Part shown: piece by piece, positions 1 through 12,200 of the stretch | Layout: every line of letters starts with the position of its first letter | Numbering within the stretch: position 1 is the stretch's first letter | DNA from: Prochilodus magdalenae | Lineage: Eukaryota; Chordata; Actinopteri; Characiformes; Prochilodontidae | Length of the DNA: 64,000 nucleotides | Direction: 5' to 3' | NCBI GenBank assembly: GCA_024036415.1 | Contig: JAMWET010002891.1 | Coordinates: 245,001-309,000, forward strand | Program-made: the position numbers and the translations under genes | The notes under the pieces: model-generated | Seen by the model: the letters and a program-made list of their open reading frames with translations, nothing else | What the model was told of the DNA's origin: nothing | Database searches by the model: none

Positions 1-470
1 CACCATGCTACAATATCCTTGTGTTACTGTGATGATGGTCTGTCCCAGATAGGCTAGCTATTTTGGCTAGCTCCTAAAACTCTCCAAAGAGGGAGTTTAA
101 TAGAGGAACTTAAGCGCGTATTCCCCAAACCGTCTCAACAGTGCAGATCTTTGAGGAATAAACCGGCGCTGAAGCATCCTCCCTGAATCACGTCATTACA
201 GTCCCATAATGAGTTCAGCGCGGAGGGCGCCATAAAGATAACCGAGTTTTGTCGCAACAATAATTGAGGATTGTTTTAATTAGAGGCTCTGAAGAGGACT
301 GCGGGCTGTGAAAAGCTCCTCTGAGCGAATTGATCATGCTGAACAGCAGGACGGCTGCGCAGACGGGGTCAGGTCAAAGCGGAGGTAGCGGGGATCTGAT
401 GGCTGCTCACCAATCCCTGAGCTCTAATGGCACCGCACAAGAGATCACACAGGGAGGGGGGATGAATCAA
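1..470. promoter_or_regulatory. Candidate conserved regulatory block upstream of lnpk
   Basis: This is complex, non-repetitive sequence without a credible reading frame. It carries a posterior-HOX/CDX-type CCATAAA at 230-236, TAATTG at 261-266 and TTAATTAG at 276-283, set in a GC-richer stretch than the DNA that follows. By vertebrate synteny the interval upstream of lunapark leads to evx2 and contains the Prox limb enhancer in mammals. This block could be a fish element of that interval, but I have no alignment, so its identity is inference. Confidence 0.35.
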
Positions 471-1282
471 CGCTCCCCCTCTTTCTACCTTTCTCAGTAA
501 AACGAGCCATATGAATATACTGTAATTATAACTGTTGTTTTCTACCTTGACGCCTCATTATATTAGCGGCATATTGACGTGGTGTGACTGCTCTCGGTTT
601 GCGTGACAGCTGATCAGTCCTCAGCGAGAGATGCAGAGGCCCCGAAGGGTTAGGGCTACCACGAAGACTTCATAGGGGAATATTCTGTCATAATTTGTTA
701 CATTGAGAGGTTCTGGGTAAAGGGAGGAATGCAGGGCTGACGGGCTCTCGTACTGTTCCAATCCACAAGCAGCGTCAAAAGAGAAATTATCAGAGGGAGC
801 ACATTTATGTTTTTCTAGCCCCAGCTGTATGTTCCCGCGAATGAGCCCAACCAATGTGGGAAAATTGTGGCCAATTGTTAGTACACTGTACACTTACATT
901 CTGATCCTCTTCACAGTTTTCCTGAGGAGGCATCTTTCGTTCCACAGTCAAATTAGCATAAGTTTCTATATTCTCAGACAATTTCAGTCAGACTTAAAGA
1001 AAGAAATGTAAAACCGTCTCTCGCTTAGGCCAAGCAATATTGGCACTTCAAACACCCGAAGCATCCTTAATTATTTACTTTTATGACATAAAGAATTCGC
1101 TGAATGAACTGTCAAATGTATTGGTTGAACAAGATTGGGGAATAAGAAATAGACTCTAGAAATATGAGTGTATCTGTATTACAAATATGAAGTACCTGTA
1201 TTCAGTCAGTAATTCAGAATTCAGAATACAGTTAACTTTAACATTTCTTATATATACTTACCCCATATACTTATACTTAACC

Positions 1283-1284
<2 letters not shown>
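471..1284. other. Intergenic, nothing recognised
   Basis: AT-rich unique-looking sequence. The short open frames here lack splice context, codon character or recognisable homology. I see no repeat family and no clear regulatory cluster. Confidence 0.5.

Positions 1285-1360
<76 letters not shown>
1285..1360. repeat. (TA)n microsatellite
   Basis: About 38 uninterrupted TA units, first of three long TA arrays in the window (others at 4394 and 40741). The tyrosine/isoleucine-rich frames read from it are artefacts of the repeat. Confidence 0.97.
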
Positions 1361-1365
<5 letters not shown>

Positions 1366-2860
1366 TGGCAGTACATTATTTCTTTATGCATTGTAATTAA
1401 TACATTTATGACCAGTCCTGCATATTGAAGTCTAATGTATAGAGTCAAATAAACTTAACTCGTTAACACAACACTGACATGACGCACAGTTACATATGAA
1501 ACAACGTACAGAACCCAGAGCCAAATAAAAATCCGTTATTGCCCGTGGGCTTTGGTGCGCACTGTCACAACTGGTTTGTAAATTCAACCTAAAAGTACTT
1601 CCTGTGGTAACAAACAAACTAGTTCAACCTGCATAAATACGTTGTCAGCTCCTCGGCGAAGGCACTGTCGAAATCAGTCGGATATGCCAATGTGAGGGCA
1701 TCAACTTATTCGCAAAGACCACTAATTTCACAATGCACGAAACCGATCCCAGAGTCGCCAGTGCCCGCCACATGTACAGGATAACGATGTTTATAAAGCT
1801 TTTCTGTTAACGGACCACTACATTACTTAAACCCTGCACCCCTGGGTGCCCCTAGGCCTTAGGTCCCCTTGGGGCGGTTACCCGGCTCACACAACGGTAC
1901 AGCCGATCATTAAAGTCATGTAGCTGTCCGTGGTGCTGATCAGTTATAGTGCCTCTCTGACCCACACTTTTTCAGTCCGAGAGGGGAGTTCGGGGCTCTG
2001 TGTGCACAACGGACAGCTTCTAACTCCAAAGTATCCTTACTTAAACACCTAAAAGATTAATTTAATAATTCATTTACTCTATATTATCCTATGTCCAAGC
2101 CGGGACATTTTTCTCATTTCAAGAATGCACAGTAGCGATGTTCATTGTCATTTAAATACGTGTTAGTGTAAGGGATATATCAACACTAACAATACACCTG
2201 AAATGATAAGTCTGATGAACGTGTGAATGTGATTTAACGCGATAAGAAGATATCTGTGTAAAAGTGAAAACGTTTGATATTAGTTAGCTACTTTTGCTAT
2301 ATTGTATCCACTTCAGTTTTTACCCCAGCCTAGCTAGGCTAACCTGCTACTTTAACTGTGCTTTAAACGGGACTGCTCTCCAGCCAGTTGCGCCCCCTTT
2401 CGCAGTACTGCTATAATGTGTAGGCGAGTTTACTGTAGGTCAATATCATACCACATCCCAGCAAGAATCTACTAGCACACAAGATCCCTTGCAAAATCAA
2501 TGCTAGCTAGTTAGCTTTAGCATGAATGAACTGTCGCGCTTGAAAATGCGCTACATGTTTCTATGAATAGTGTAGTTTAGATATTATCGCTAGACATATA
2601 GGCGTTATCCGAAACAATAGGATAAATAAATAAATACATAAATAAATACATTTACAGAAATTTGCAAATGTAATCATTTCTATTCTATTTGTCCATTCAC
2701 ATGTCTAGACACTGCTGTTCAAATGAAAGTCACTTACCATCAAAAGAATAGTTGCACAAGTATTTGCCACCCAGAAGGAATCATTCGTCAGGAATGAAAC
2801 TTGGTGGGTAGGTTTGATATTGTGAGACATACAAATGATTCAAGTTTCCCACTTGGCCAC
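1361..2860. other. Intergenic, nothing recognised
   Basis: Mixed-composition sequence without a gene. It includes a small (AAAT)n-like tract at about 2620-2650 and the motif GCTAGCTAGTTAGC-like text near 2500 that is common in fish intergenic DNA. No feature beyond that is supported. Confidence 0.5.
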
Positions 2861-3600
2861 ACATGTGACATAGGGAAGGATGGCCCAACAGCCACAATTG
2901 CAGACAATAACCCATAAGAGTCCACGTGACATATGTGTCACAAGCCTTTTAAAAAGTCTAGACATTTCCTTTTACAGCTTTATCCTTCACTTAACACATG
3001 AAGTCCCTAAATGACCAATACCAAACATCCTGGATGCAGTACATGACAGTTTGTGAATTCGAATCTTCATTTACAAAATGGTGATGTGTCTGCAGTTAAA
3101 ACCAGTTAAAGTTAAAAGCTTGTTTTTTTTGCATCTGAAAGGTTCCAACTGATTTAACAGCTCTAATACTCTGATGTTCTATTTTACATATTTCCATATA
3201 GCAACATATCCCCATATTCTATATTACATATACCCATTATGACAAAGAACAAAATGATGGAATAAAAGCTATGAAATGGTTGTTGTGACATATGTTACTG
3301 CTGTTTTGCTGGTGTTTTGACCTTATAATACTTACAGAAGACACCATGTGACCTCTGTGTCACAATAAGACCTTATTATCTTATAACTGACCCCTCGTTG
3401 TTTTCCTTTAAGGGGAAATGGGTCTGGGCTCTTATGGGTTGAGTGAACATTCAGGAATCCTTCATAATCATCCTGTAGTGCCAGTACCATAGCCAGAAAG
3501 CTGCATGATGCAGGACTACATGCATGTAGATCGCAATGACAACTGCTCCAGTGTCACCAAATACTGCAATGGTGTTGTGACACATTGTCATGGATTGACT
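2860..3600. repeat. GTGACA-motif repeat region bounded by inverted 12-mers
   Basis: The motif GTGACA or its complement TGTCAC recurs near 2867, 2926, 3284, 3351 and 3576. At 2926-2941 it forms the inverted pair GTGACA-TATG-TGTCAC. A perfect 12-bp inverted pair, AACCCATAAGAG at 2909-2920 and CTCTTATGGGTT at 3429-3440, encloses most copies. This arrangement suggests an old interspersed repeat or miniature element, but I cannot name a family. Confidence 0.4.
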
Positions 3601-4390
3601 CAGAATGGCAGCAGGTTATTTTTAATGACCAACAAATGCGTGTGTGGAGGCACTGTGGTCATCACCCAGATAAATGGTTTGTCGTCACAGGTCACATGTC
3701 CAGCTCAGTGAGAATATTCAAGCTGTATGGGATGGATTATAGCAGGACACCATTAAGAACCTAGACAAACAGATGTCTGACACGTTTTATTAGCAATGGC
3801 AGTCCAACACTATACTGAGATTCACTAATTCTGTATATGTAGCTCAATAAAAATTGCTCATATCAGTCTAAATTGGTTGGTGTGTACTAGGCTGTATTGA
3901 AAAATGACATACTATAGACTATTATAGTATGTAGTATGCAGCATGTAAACAGACTGAAAATCTGTAGTGCACTGAAGATACCCAGATGGTGTACTACTAA
4001 AGAAAGATGTTCTAGTGTACAGGGGGAGCTATCTTCATGGTGTACTGCATCTCATCATGCACTAGATTAGAACTGCCCATTTTACATAGGGATGTGAGAA
4101 ATATGTTGCAATACAGCAGACATTTATTAGGCTTTGGGAGTTCTTTGACTTTTGGGGGTGTTCACATGACAAGCTGTGTATATGTATATTGAGGTCCAGA
4201 GAACAAAAAACCTTTATTAGAAAAAAAACACAGATCTAGGGTCCCTGGGACTCTTAATATATAAATAAATAACTGAATGCAGCTTCGATTCCTGACAGCT
4301 TTTGTTTTACGTTTAGCATATTTATACTTACGCATATAGACTAACCTACTGTTATCTTCCATTCAAGTTGTATATCTGTTGTATGTGTAT

Positions 4391-4393
<3 letters not shown>
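3600..4393. other. Intergenic with a small palindromic repeat fragment
   Basis: No gene. At 3908-3931 a perfect 9-bp hairpin (CATACTATA, six-base loop, TATAGTATG) is followed by further GTATG repeats, resembling ends of fish miniature transposons. The rest is AT-rich and featureless. Confidence 0.35.

Positions 4394-4472
<79 letters not shown>
4394..4472. repeat. (TA)n microsatellite
   Basis: About 39 TA units, uninterrupted. It lies roughly 400 bp upstream of the presumed lnpk promoter. Confidence 0.97.
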
Positions 4473-4474
<2 letters not shown>

Positions 4475-4819
4475 TGTCTCATCTACCTCAGTCTTACCAC
4501 CGTGCTATATGGAAATGTGTAATGATGCGTCTGCATATATCATAGTTTTTATCCATAACTTTATATTACTGGTATACAAAAACTGTAAATTAGTATAAAC
4601 AGAGATTTTGTGCTTAGTATTGTATATATTTATTGTCTAATGTATATTTTTGGTATTTAAGTACTGTAAGGGACTACGTACCTAAGTTTTTCACTCACCT
4701 TCACACCTGTGAAAATGTCACGTGACAGTAAAAGTGATTTTGACTTATTATCGAAGACCTGTAGCCTCAGCCTCACTGAACAGCCTACCTTGTCATTGCT
4801 GGTCCACATGGTTACTGGA

Positions 4820-5290
4820 TCAGACAATGTCAGGACGAGCCGATAGCTGCATCCAGTAGGCTGTTTGGACGCAGCCGTACAAGCTTTGAAAACAAGGCTT
4901 CGACAACTTCGTTTCTCCCGCCATTCGTGGACATGACGATCACGTGACCATCCAACCCAAGAAGTTCACTGCCGCGGTGTGTTGTGGGAAGTGTTTGATG
5001 ACGTATGCACACAAGTGGCTTCAGCTCATCAGTGTGAAAAGGCATTCCGTGGTAAAGTACTGCAAACATTCTTGACTTTTTAAACGCTTCTGTTCTGTTT
5101 GTTAGGTTGTTTGTCTTTCTTTAATGCACATCTGAATGTCAGTCGTAGTAGAAGACAGCGCCGCTGCGGCCCGTCCGTTATCCGTTTCTTAGCTTAGCAA
5201 ACTTAGCACACTGGGTTAGCTTGGTGAAGCCAGTAAAGCGGAGCTTGTACCGCATCTGCTAATAAAACTTTCAGTGGAGTTTTGGTGTTT
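4820..5290 (+). promoter_or_regulatory. lnpk: Probable lnpk promoter and first 5' untranslated exon
   Basis: CpG-richer island just upstream of the gene. It contains a CACGTGAC E-box-type site near 4942, a TGACGTA CRE-like site near 4994 and GCCGCTGCGGCCCG at about 5160-5172. There is no obvious TATA box, as expected for a housekeeping-type gene. Transcription probably starts somewhere between 5030 and 5170. The start site and the first splice donor cannot be fixed from sequence alone. One good donor consensus lies at 6030 (CATG/GTGAGT), which could end a further noncoding exon. Confidence 0.5.
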
Positions 5291-6193
5291 AATAGCGAAT
5301 TGTGCGTTTAATAGCGTTGCGTTGCGAAATGCTACATATAGCACACTTTGTTCTGTTTTTTGGGTTTTTTTTTTTTTTGTTTTTTACTGAAAAACGAAGC
5401 TGCGTTGAGTTTATTATATGTGTATAATACACAAGTGTACTTTACTAACAAGAACAGGGATGTAGCTTACACTAGCCATAGCAGTAAAGATGAAGTGTAT
5501 CAGCTTAATCCAGGATGAAAGATAAATGTGAAGCGGCTATTTCTGGTTTACAGTTCTGTGAGATGACTGAATGGATGAGCCCATTGGGTGTAGCCGTAGA
5601 AAGACCGATTCGTTCCCCTTCTTAAAGCCGTCTCACTGTGCTTCAAATAATCAGAAAAACGATGAACTGAGGACGTCTAGTAAAGTTTTCTGTGGCCTTT
5701 TTTGTTCGTCTATCACTTTATAACGTTAATGTTGCTGTTCTGGCTGTGGTAGCCCCTCCATTGCTTTGCTATACTTGAAGTGAGGTCCTCGGAGGCTCTG
5801 AAGTTTAAAATAGAGAGGAGTGTCCTGTTACTAGCTCTTTTTGGAGCCCCCAGATTGTGCGCCTTAACACCGAGCTTCTCGTGATATCGCTGGTATTCTG
5901 AGACAGTCATCACAAACTGCGAGGGTGAAACCCAATGCATCTGCATCTGTTGTACACGATTAGTTAGCCATCATAGCTGTCAGAGAAAGAGAGCTGGGGT
6001 TATGCTCGTGGTCATTTAAAACATGCATGGTGAGTCCTTGGCCTTTATGGTTTTGAGCAGCCTGTTTGAAAGTTTGTGTCTGAAGTTTTCTGCTGTAAGG
6101 CTGACCTGAATTATGCTGGTGTATGGTTCCAAAGACTGAACTACAATGTACTTATTTTTTTTATTATTATTTTTATTTATTTATTTATAACAG
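5291..6193 (+). other. lnpk: lnpk 5' untranslated region / first intron
   Basis: Region between the presumed promoter and the first coding exon. It contains a T-rich tract at about 5360-5381 and a candidate splice donor GTGAGT at 6030. An ATTT-rich stretch runs up to the acceptor at 6192-6193. No coding frame here is credible. Confidence 0.4.
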
Positions 6194-6264
6194 GTGGTGA
6201 AGATATTCAGTGCTTTAACAGACCAACTGAGACATCAGGAGTGTTGCATTTACTTCTCAAGAAG
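6194..6264 (+). other. lnpk: lnpk 5' untranslated part of first coding exon
   Basis: The acceptor CAG ends at 6193 after a T/A-rich tract. 71 nt of leader precede the ATG at 6265, whose context is GAAGATGG. Confidence 0.7.
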
Positions 6265-6291
6265 ATGGGTGCTGTAGTTTCTCGGTGGAGG
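6265..6291 (+). CDS. lnpk: lnpk coding exon 1 (residues 1-9)
   Basis: Encodes MGAVVSRWR. Gly2 and Ser6 fit the N-myristoylation consensus known for lunapark. The donor is GTATGT at 6292. Confidence 0.95.
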
Positions 6292-9200
6292 GTATGTATT
6301 GTGTCGAAGCATACTGTTTTTACACATTTCCTCAAGGGAATCTAACCAACTACCACAAAGCAAGTCTGTTGCTCATTGACTGCACTCAGCTAGCTATTTG
6401 CTCTGTTTAAGTACTTGTTTTAAGCAAGCCACTGAGCCAACAACTATTGTAAGTTTCTTCAAACTCTTTGTAGAAAATGCCCAGTAACACAAAGAGCTTA
6501 AAGCAGTGTGTGTATTGTTTATTAGAGTGCACTCGCAAAGCTATCTGAGGTGTTATGCCAACTTCATGCGTTTGCCTGTATAGAGTTCTAAAACAACAAA
6601 TTTGCATTTTAATAGGAACGCTTAATGTATTATTAAAATAATTATTAACAGTTTATTTGACATTTTAGTGAGTTTGTGTTGGATGTAAAGAAGTGACAGT
6701 CGAATTTGCCTTGCAGACAAAGCCAACCACTGTGGAGGTACTGGAGGGACTTGATAAGGTAAGAAGCAATCTGCCTCTAAGCAAATAAGCCTATGACTTA
6801 TGGCTGTTTTGTTAATATTGGCTTTGGCACTTGTTTGTCCTTATTAAATAGAGCAACAGCAAATAGCCCCAAGTTGCTGTCAATCATTAGCCATATTGAA
6901 TAGGAATAAGGTTAGTATTGTAACACTATTACTATAGACCGGCAAAGACTGACTTCCATTTATTACTAGACTCACAGACATGTTGCACTGTCTTCCTTTG
7001 CTCGCTTTATACTTTAAGACCATTCTGAAATATTTTTGAAATGTGGTTATATAGTGCCACTTATTATGGGGCTAGTGAAAGTGACCTGCCCACCAAGAGA
7101 GACTTGATTTTATTTTATTAATTACAGTCTGCATGTTGTATGGATGGTATGATTGCATTCCATTGAATAATTCTGGTCATATGACTGGCAGCTGGTTTGG
7201 CACAAGTGTGACTTACCCTGAAGTGATTAGTTTGGCTTTGAAGCATGAAAGCTACAGCACTAGATTTCTGTGCAACTGAATAATAGGATCACTGACCAGA
7301 TATTCTCTACAGAATTGCTGTGAAAGGCTGTAATTCCACTTATGTGAAGCATTGAATAAAAATTATTGTATTCATAGTTTTAGTAGTATTTCTAAATGTG
7401 GTGCTGATGCATTCTCTTTTAATTTTGCAGGTTTTAAAGAAACATAATATTGTGATATTCATGTTTTATATATTGTGATTTTACAAGTCTGTATTTCTTA
7501 AACATTGGATTTCTGCTATTTCAATTTTAACAGACATTTACACAAGTCAGTTAAGCCCTTTTTAAAAAGATTGGCGTTTGTTTAATTGTTGGAAATAGTA
7601 AATTGTGTGTTTCCTGGATTGGCAGTGAGTCTGTATTGATGATTTGTTGACATTTGTATTTATTTATATTATCGTTTTAGATCATGTCCTGCTGTTTATT
7701 GAAGTCTGTTTTGCCATTTTATTTTTTTTTTTTTAGGAAATCCAAACACTTGAGGAGCACAGAGAAAAGAATCAAAAACAGCTGAAGTTATGGGTTTACA
7801 GATTACTTCTGTACTCATTTCTTCTGTACTTCATAGCCTGCATAGTTGTTTATGTGTGGTACATCCCTGAACAACTAATTGGAAAACTTATTGTGGCGTC
7901 ACCTTTTTTAATATTTCCACTATTGTAAGTGTTGTTTTTTTATTTCTAAAGCCTTTACATGTCCAATAAGTAACTTTTCTTAAATTTTTCTTAAGTTGTC
8001 TGTGTTCAGTGGTAACAAAGTGAAGTTAGATTAATGAGCTTTCCAAGGCCAATGTCTTTTTGTAGAAAACAGAACAACACTGTAGCAACTTTAAGTAGCA
8101 TTATTTTCACTAAATGCCAAAGTGCCATTAGTGCGCAACATACTGGTTTTGTGCCATTAGTGACAAATTTAGACAAAAGGAATAAATGTTTAGTTCAAAA
8201 ACATTTAGCTACTGTTTGCTGCACTCACTCCATCTCTTTAAAAGTCATAGATGTTTAAATTTCAGAGATGGCCCTTAGGTCAAATATATGTTTTCAAATG
8301 TCTCAAGATATAGACTAATCTAAGTGATCTGCCATTCTGCCAAGTTTAGCTCCACCACAAAAATGCAGAGCTCCAAACGCATGCAGAAACGCACACTATA
8401 TAAACTAAAATATTTTTAATGTTGTATGCTAGCAGTAACAAAAGAAAAAAAAAAACCTGGACAGAAACACTGCCTATGATAATGCTAATTATTAATTAGA
8501 CTAAATTCAGGTTGAGCTTCAGTTTGTAAATTTGATATTGCCTACTTAACTCTCTATTTAAAATATGATTATTAATTTTTTCTTGATTAGTGTTAAAGGT
8601 GGAATTCCTACAGCAGCACATTTAGACTCCGCTAATATGTTGCTTTGCCATTATAAGGTTGGCATCCCCAAATTTCCTACTGCTTCCAGTCAGACAGAAA
8701 TGTCAAACCAGTTTCAACTCTGCCGATTAAGACATTTGCAGAAAGCTAGTACTATAAAATAACTCAGCTTATCTGCATATATCTGGAGTGTTATATTTCT
8801 TCACACTCTACATATTAATTTATTTATTTACTGATGTGATAGCTCTTAATTTGTGATTACTTATTGGACCTTTTAATATAAAATCTACAAAATATGTCAT
8901 AAATATGAAGGTTTATGTATATAAACTTACTATTGATAAGTCATTTGTTTTTTCCTCTCCATAGAGTCTGGCTTCTGAGGAAACTGTTAATTGCATTGTT
9001 TTCAAAAAGGACAGAAAGAAATGGTAAAAAAAAAATGTTTTGCTCCCTTTTTAAGTCTTAAGATTTTATCCCTAAATGGCACCAACTACATATGGGTGTT
9101 GTAAAAGTGTTGTTTAAAATGAGAATTCTGGTTTATTTTATTTTATAATTCGTTTTTTCCTGTTTATGCCTCAGATGAGAAATTGGAAGAGCTAAAAGCT

Positions 9201-12200
9201 GAGAAAAAGAAAATAGTAAGTACTCTGCTGGGTTCTCTGCAGCTTCTGAATGCTACATTCTGTTTCAGATTGATGTTAATTGTAGTTCGTTTTTCCACCA
9301 GAGCAGTGGCCTTGCTGCCTAGTATTTCCCCCATACCTGTGTAGTACATTTTAAAATCTAGTTATTTTTAAGGGGTCAAACCAGAGTGCAGACCCTCTCA
9401 GATGTGTCAGGCATCTTTGCTCCAGTAATGTGAGTCTTAACCTTAAATGCTAATGCATTGGGTTTGCCCTTGTAGTGCATTCGGCTTTACCTTTGACAAC
9501 AGGGTACCACTCTGCTAATGTTAACACAAGAGTTTACCTTCATCTCCTTACTGTTACTGAGCTTCTGAGCTTAGCCAGGAGAGAGAATTTCTTCTTCTTC
9601 TAATAAATAATCTAAAATTAGTGCAGACATCGGTTAATTGGCACAGAGACTTTACTTGGTACAGCGCTTATCTAACGGCTTGTCTTTAAATTAATAGTGT
9701 TTAGTGCTGAGAGGAAATAAATCTGAGAAATTGCTTGTCATCTACTGTCAAGTCTAATAACTTTCAATAATTACTGCTGATGGATTTTCACACTCTCCAT
9801 TATCAGAGTAGGGCTTGTAATTATTCTTTTCATTAAATCTAAATAATTAGCAGTGTTTGCTCTCTTCCTGAAATGAGTTTTAAAAATTAAGTGGAATAAA
9901 ATGTAAAAAAAAAAAAAAAATGCCAGGAGACTTTTTCTCCTCTTAGCTTGGATCTTGGCAGCAGTCTTAATAGCACACTAATCTCCTTGTTCTATGTTAT
10001 TAGAAAGGTGTTTTTCCCTTTGGTCTAATTGCTGAGATTTAAAAAATCTGTGCTGCTCTATAATGCTGTGCGGTATGATGGTTATTACTGTGCTTATGCA
10101 ACCCTATTTATACACAATTGGCTGTAATGGTATAACAAATTTCTCTTACAGCTTGAACAAGTGATGGAAACAGAAACATACAAAAATGCCAAATTGATTC
10201 TGGAAAGGTTTGATCCAGACTCAAAGAAAAAGATTGTGAGTAGTTTGGCAACAAAGACAGATACAAGGAAGAGAGAATACTTTTAGATTGTTAGTGTTTA
10301 TTTTTTTTGTTTTGCTTTTCAAGGAACTAGAGGCTACACCTGTCGGACCTCCTATGACTCCGAGACAAGGTCAAGGTCAGAAGAAAATTTATGAAAAGAA
10401 TGCCAGATTCCATTTTTTTTCTGTTTTTACATAAGTGTAACAGATCTCTCTCATCTCAGAGCTTCGTCAAAGACATGTCACTCCTCGCGTTCCCATTGCG
10501 GTGACTCCCAACCCAGCCGCAGCACGTCCTCCCCCTGCTCCTACAGCCCCAACTGCCTCCCCTGCCCTGATCTCAGCCCCTGGCGGGCCCCCAGAGAGAA
10601 GCCTGTCTGCTGCTGGTGCCCACCACAACCTGATGAAAAGACCTGCCACCCCCACAGGCACCCCTGTCCTTGGGATGGGTAAGTGAGAGGCACATGTTAT
10701 TTTTACAGCTTTTAATAAAATATTGCATATCTGTTGATGTCCTGGGTTAGAGCAATATCTTTTAGTATGGGATAGCTGATGACGTTATTGCTTGATTTTA
10801 GTACCATTTTTTTTTTTGTATAACAAGGCTACAACTAGAGTCCACAACAGTGGCATTAAATTTTAAAAGTTATGTGACTGTTAACCTGCTAGCAGTTATG
10901 TCGATGTTGTTTTCCCCCTAACACAGCAAGGTTTGGTAGATTTTGTATCAGTCATTTCAATGTGGCCAATCTGAGTGTACTCTTTTGCAGAAAATTGGTG
11001 GTGAAAAGTAATTAGATACAAAAGGGTCACAACAGCGATTCCATATGCTAGTAAATTAATAAGCAGCAGGATATCGGGACTTTGCCAAGTTTAGTAGAAA
11101 TGACCAGTCATCTCACTATGATCGTTCTTAATGCTAAATTATATTAATTAGAGCCAGGGATTCGCAGCAGGGTCACACTCCCACAGCCGCCTATAGGGAG
11201 GACCATTTCAAATCATTATTAAAAACTGTCATTGTCATCCATTTATCATGGCTGCCTACCTGCTGCAGAGGTCTATCTGTTTCATTCATTCATTCATTCA
11301 TTCATTTATGTATTGTGGTTGCATGTGTTCACAGGAATGCACCCTCCTGGGCCACCCCTGGCTAGGCCCATTCTTCCACGAGATAGAGGAGCTATGGACA
11401 GGGTTATTGAGTATCTAGTAGGTGATGGTCCTCAGAACAGGTAACTATTGTTCTGATTCCTGAAATTTGTGTACATAACCAATGCAAAATGATGTAACTC
11501 TCTCTCTCTTCTCTTCCTCCCCCCCACTGTCTCAGATATGCTCTTGTATGCCAGCAGTGTCTGTCTCATAATGGTATGGCTTTAAAAGAGGAATTTGAAT
11601 ACATCGGTAAGATTTAGGAAAATGCATAACGCTCTGTCCGTCTCCATCAAACACTGTGACTTCATTTGTCCTTTAACACTTGGCAGCTCAGTAAATCATA
11701 GATCTCATAAATGCCTGGACCATCTCTGGCCTTTTGAGAGCAATAGTAGATTGAATATGCAAACAAGTATAGTCTATCCCTCTGATGTGTTTATGCATCT
11801 TTTGGTATGTGGGTTTGTGTGTGCGTGCACGTGCTTGGATTTCATTTTCATATATATTAACATGGCCCTGGATGATTTGGATCAGTAGAGTGTTATATGG
11901 CTCTTGTTTCAGCGTTCAGATGTGCTTACTGCTACTTCTTGAATCCTGCCCGGAAGACGCGCCCCCAGGCTCCACGTCTCTCAGAATTCAGTGTAGAAGG
12001 CAAGATGAGCCAGGGGCCATCTACTGTTGCCTTGGAGACAGACCAGAGTGCCCCTGCATCTGCCTCAGGTATCTGCTTCTAGGAACAAATATGAAGCTTT
12101 GTATAATTATATAGAAGTTTTCTAAACGTTGAGACGATGTCAGCTTGTTAGACAAGTAAAAGGGGAATCTCTCAAAATAAGAAACTATAAATTATTCACT

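Noticed and set aside
1187..1448. Frames rich in Tyr-Ile on both strands
   Set aside because: Translation of the (TA)n array only.
12069..12078. Possible minor (U12-type) intron at the GTATCT donor
   Set aside because: The donor lacks the GTATCCTT consensus, and no TTCCTTAAC branch site is seen before the acceptor.
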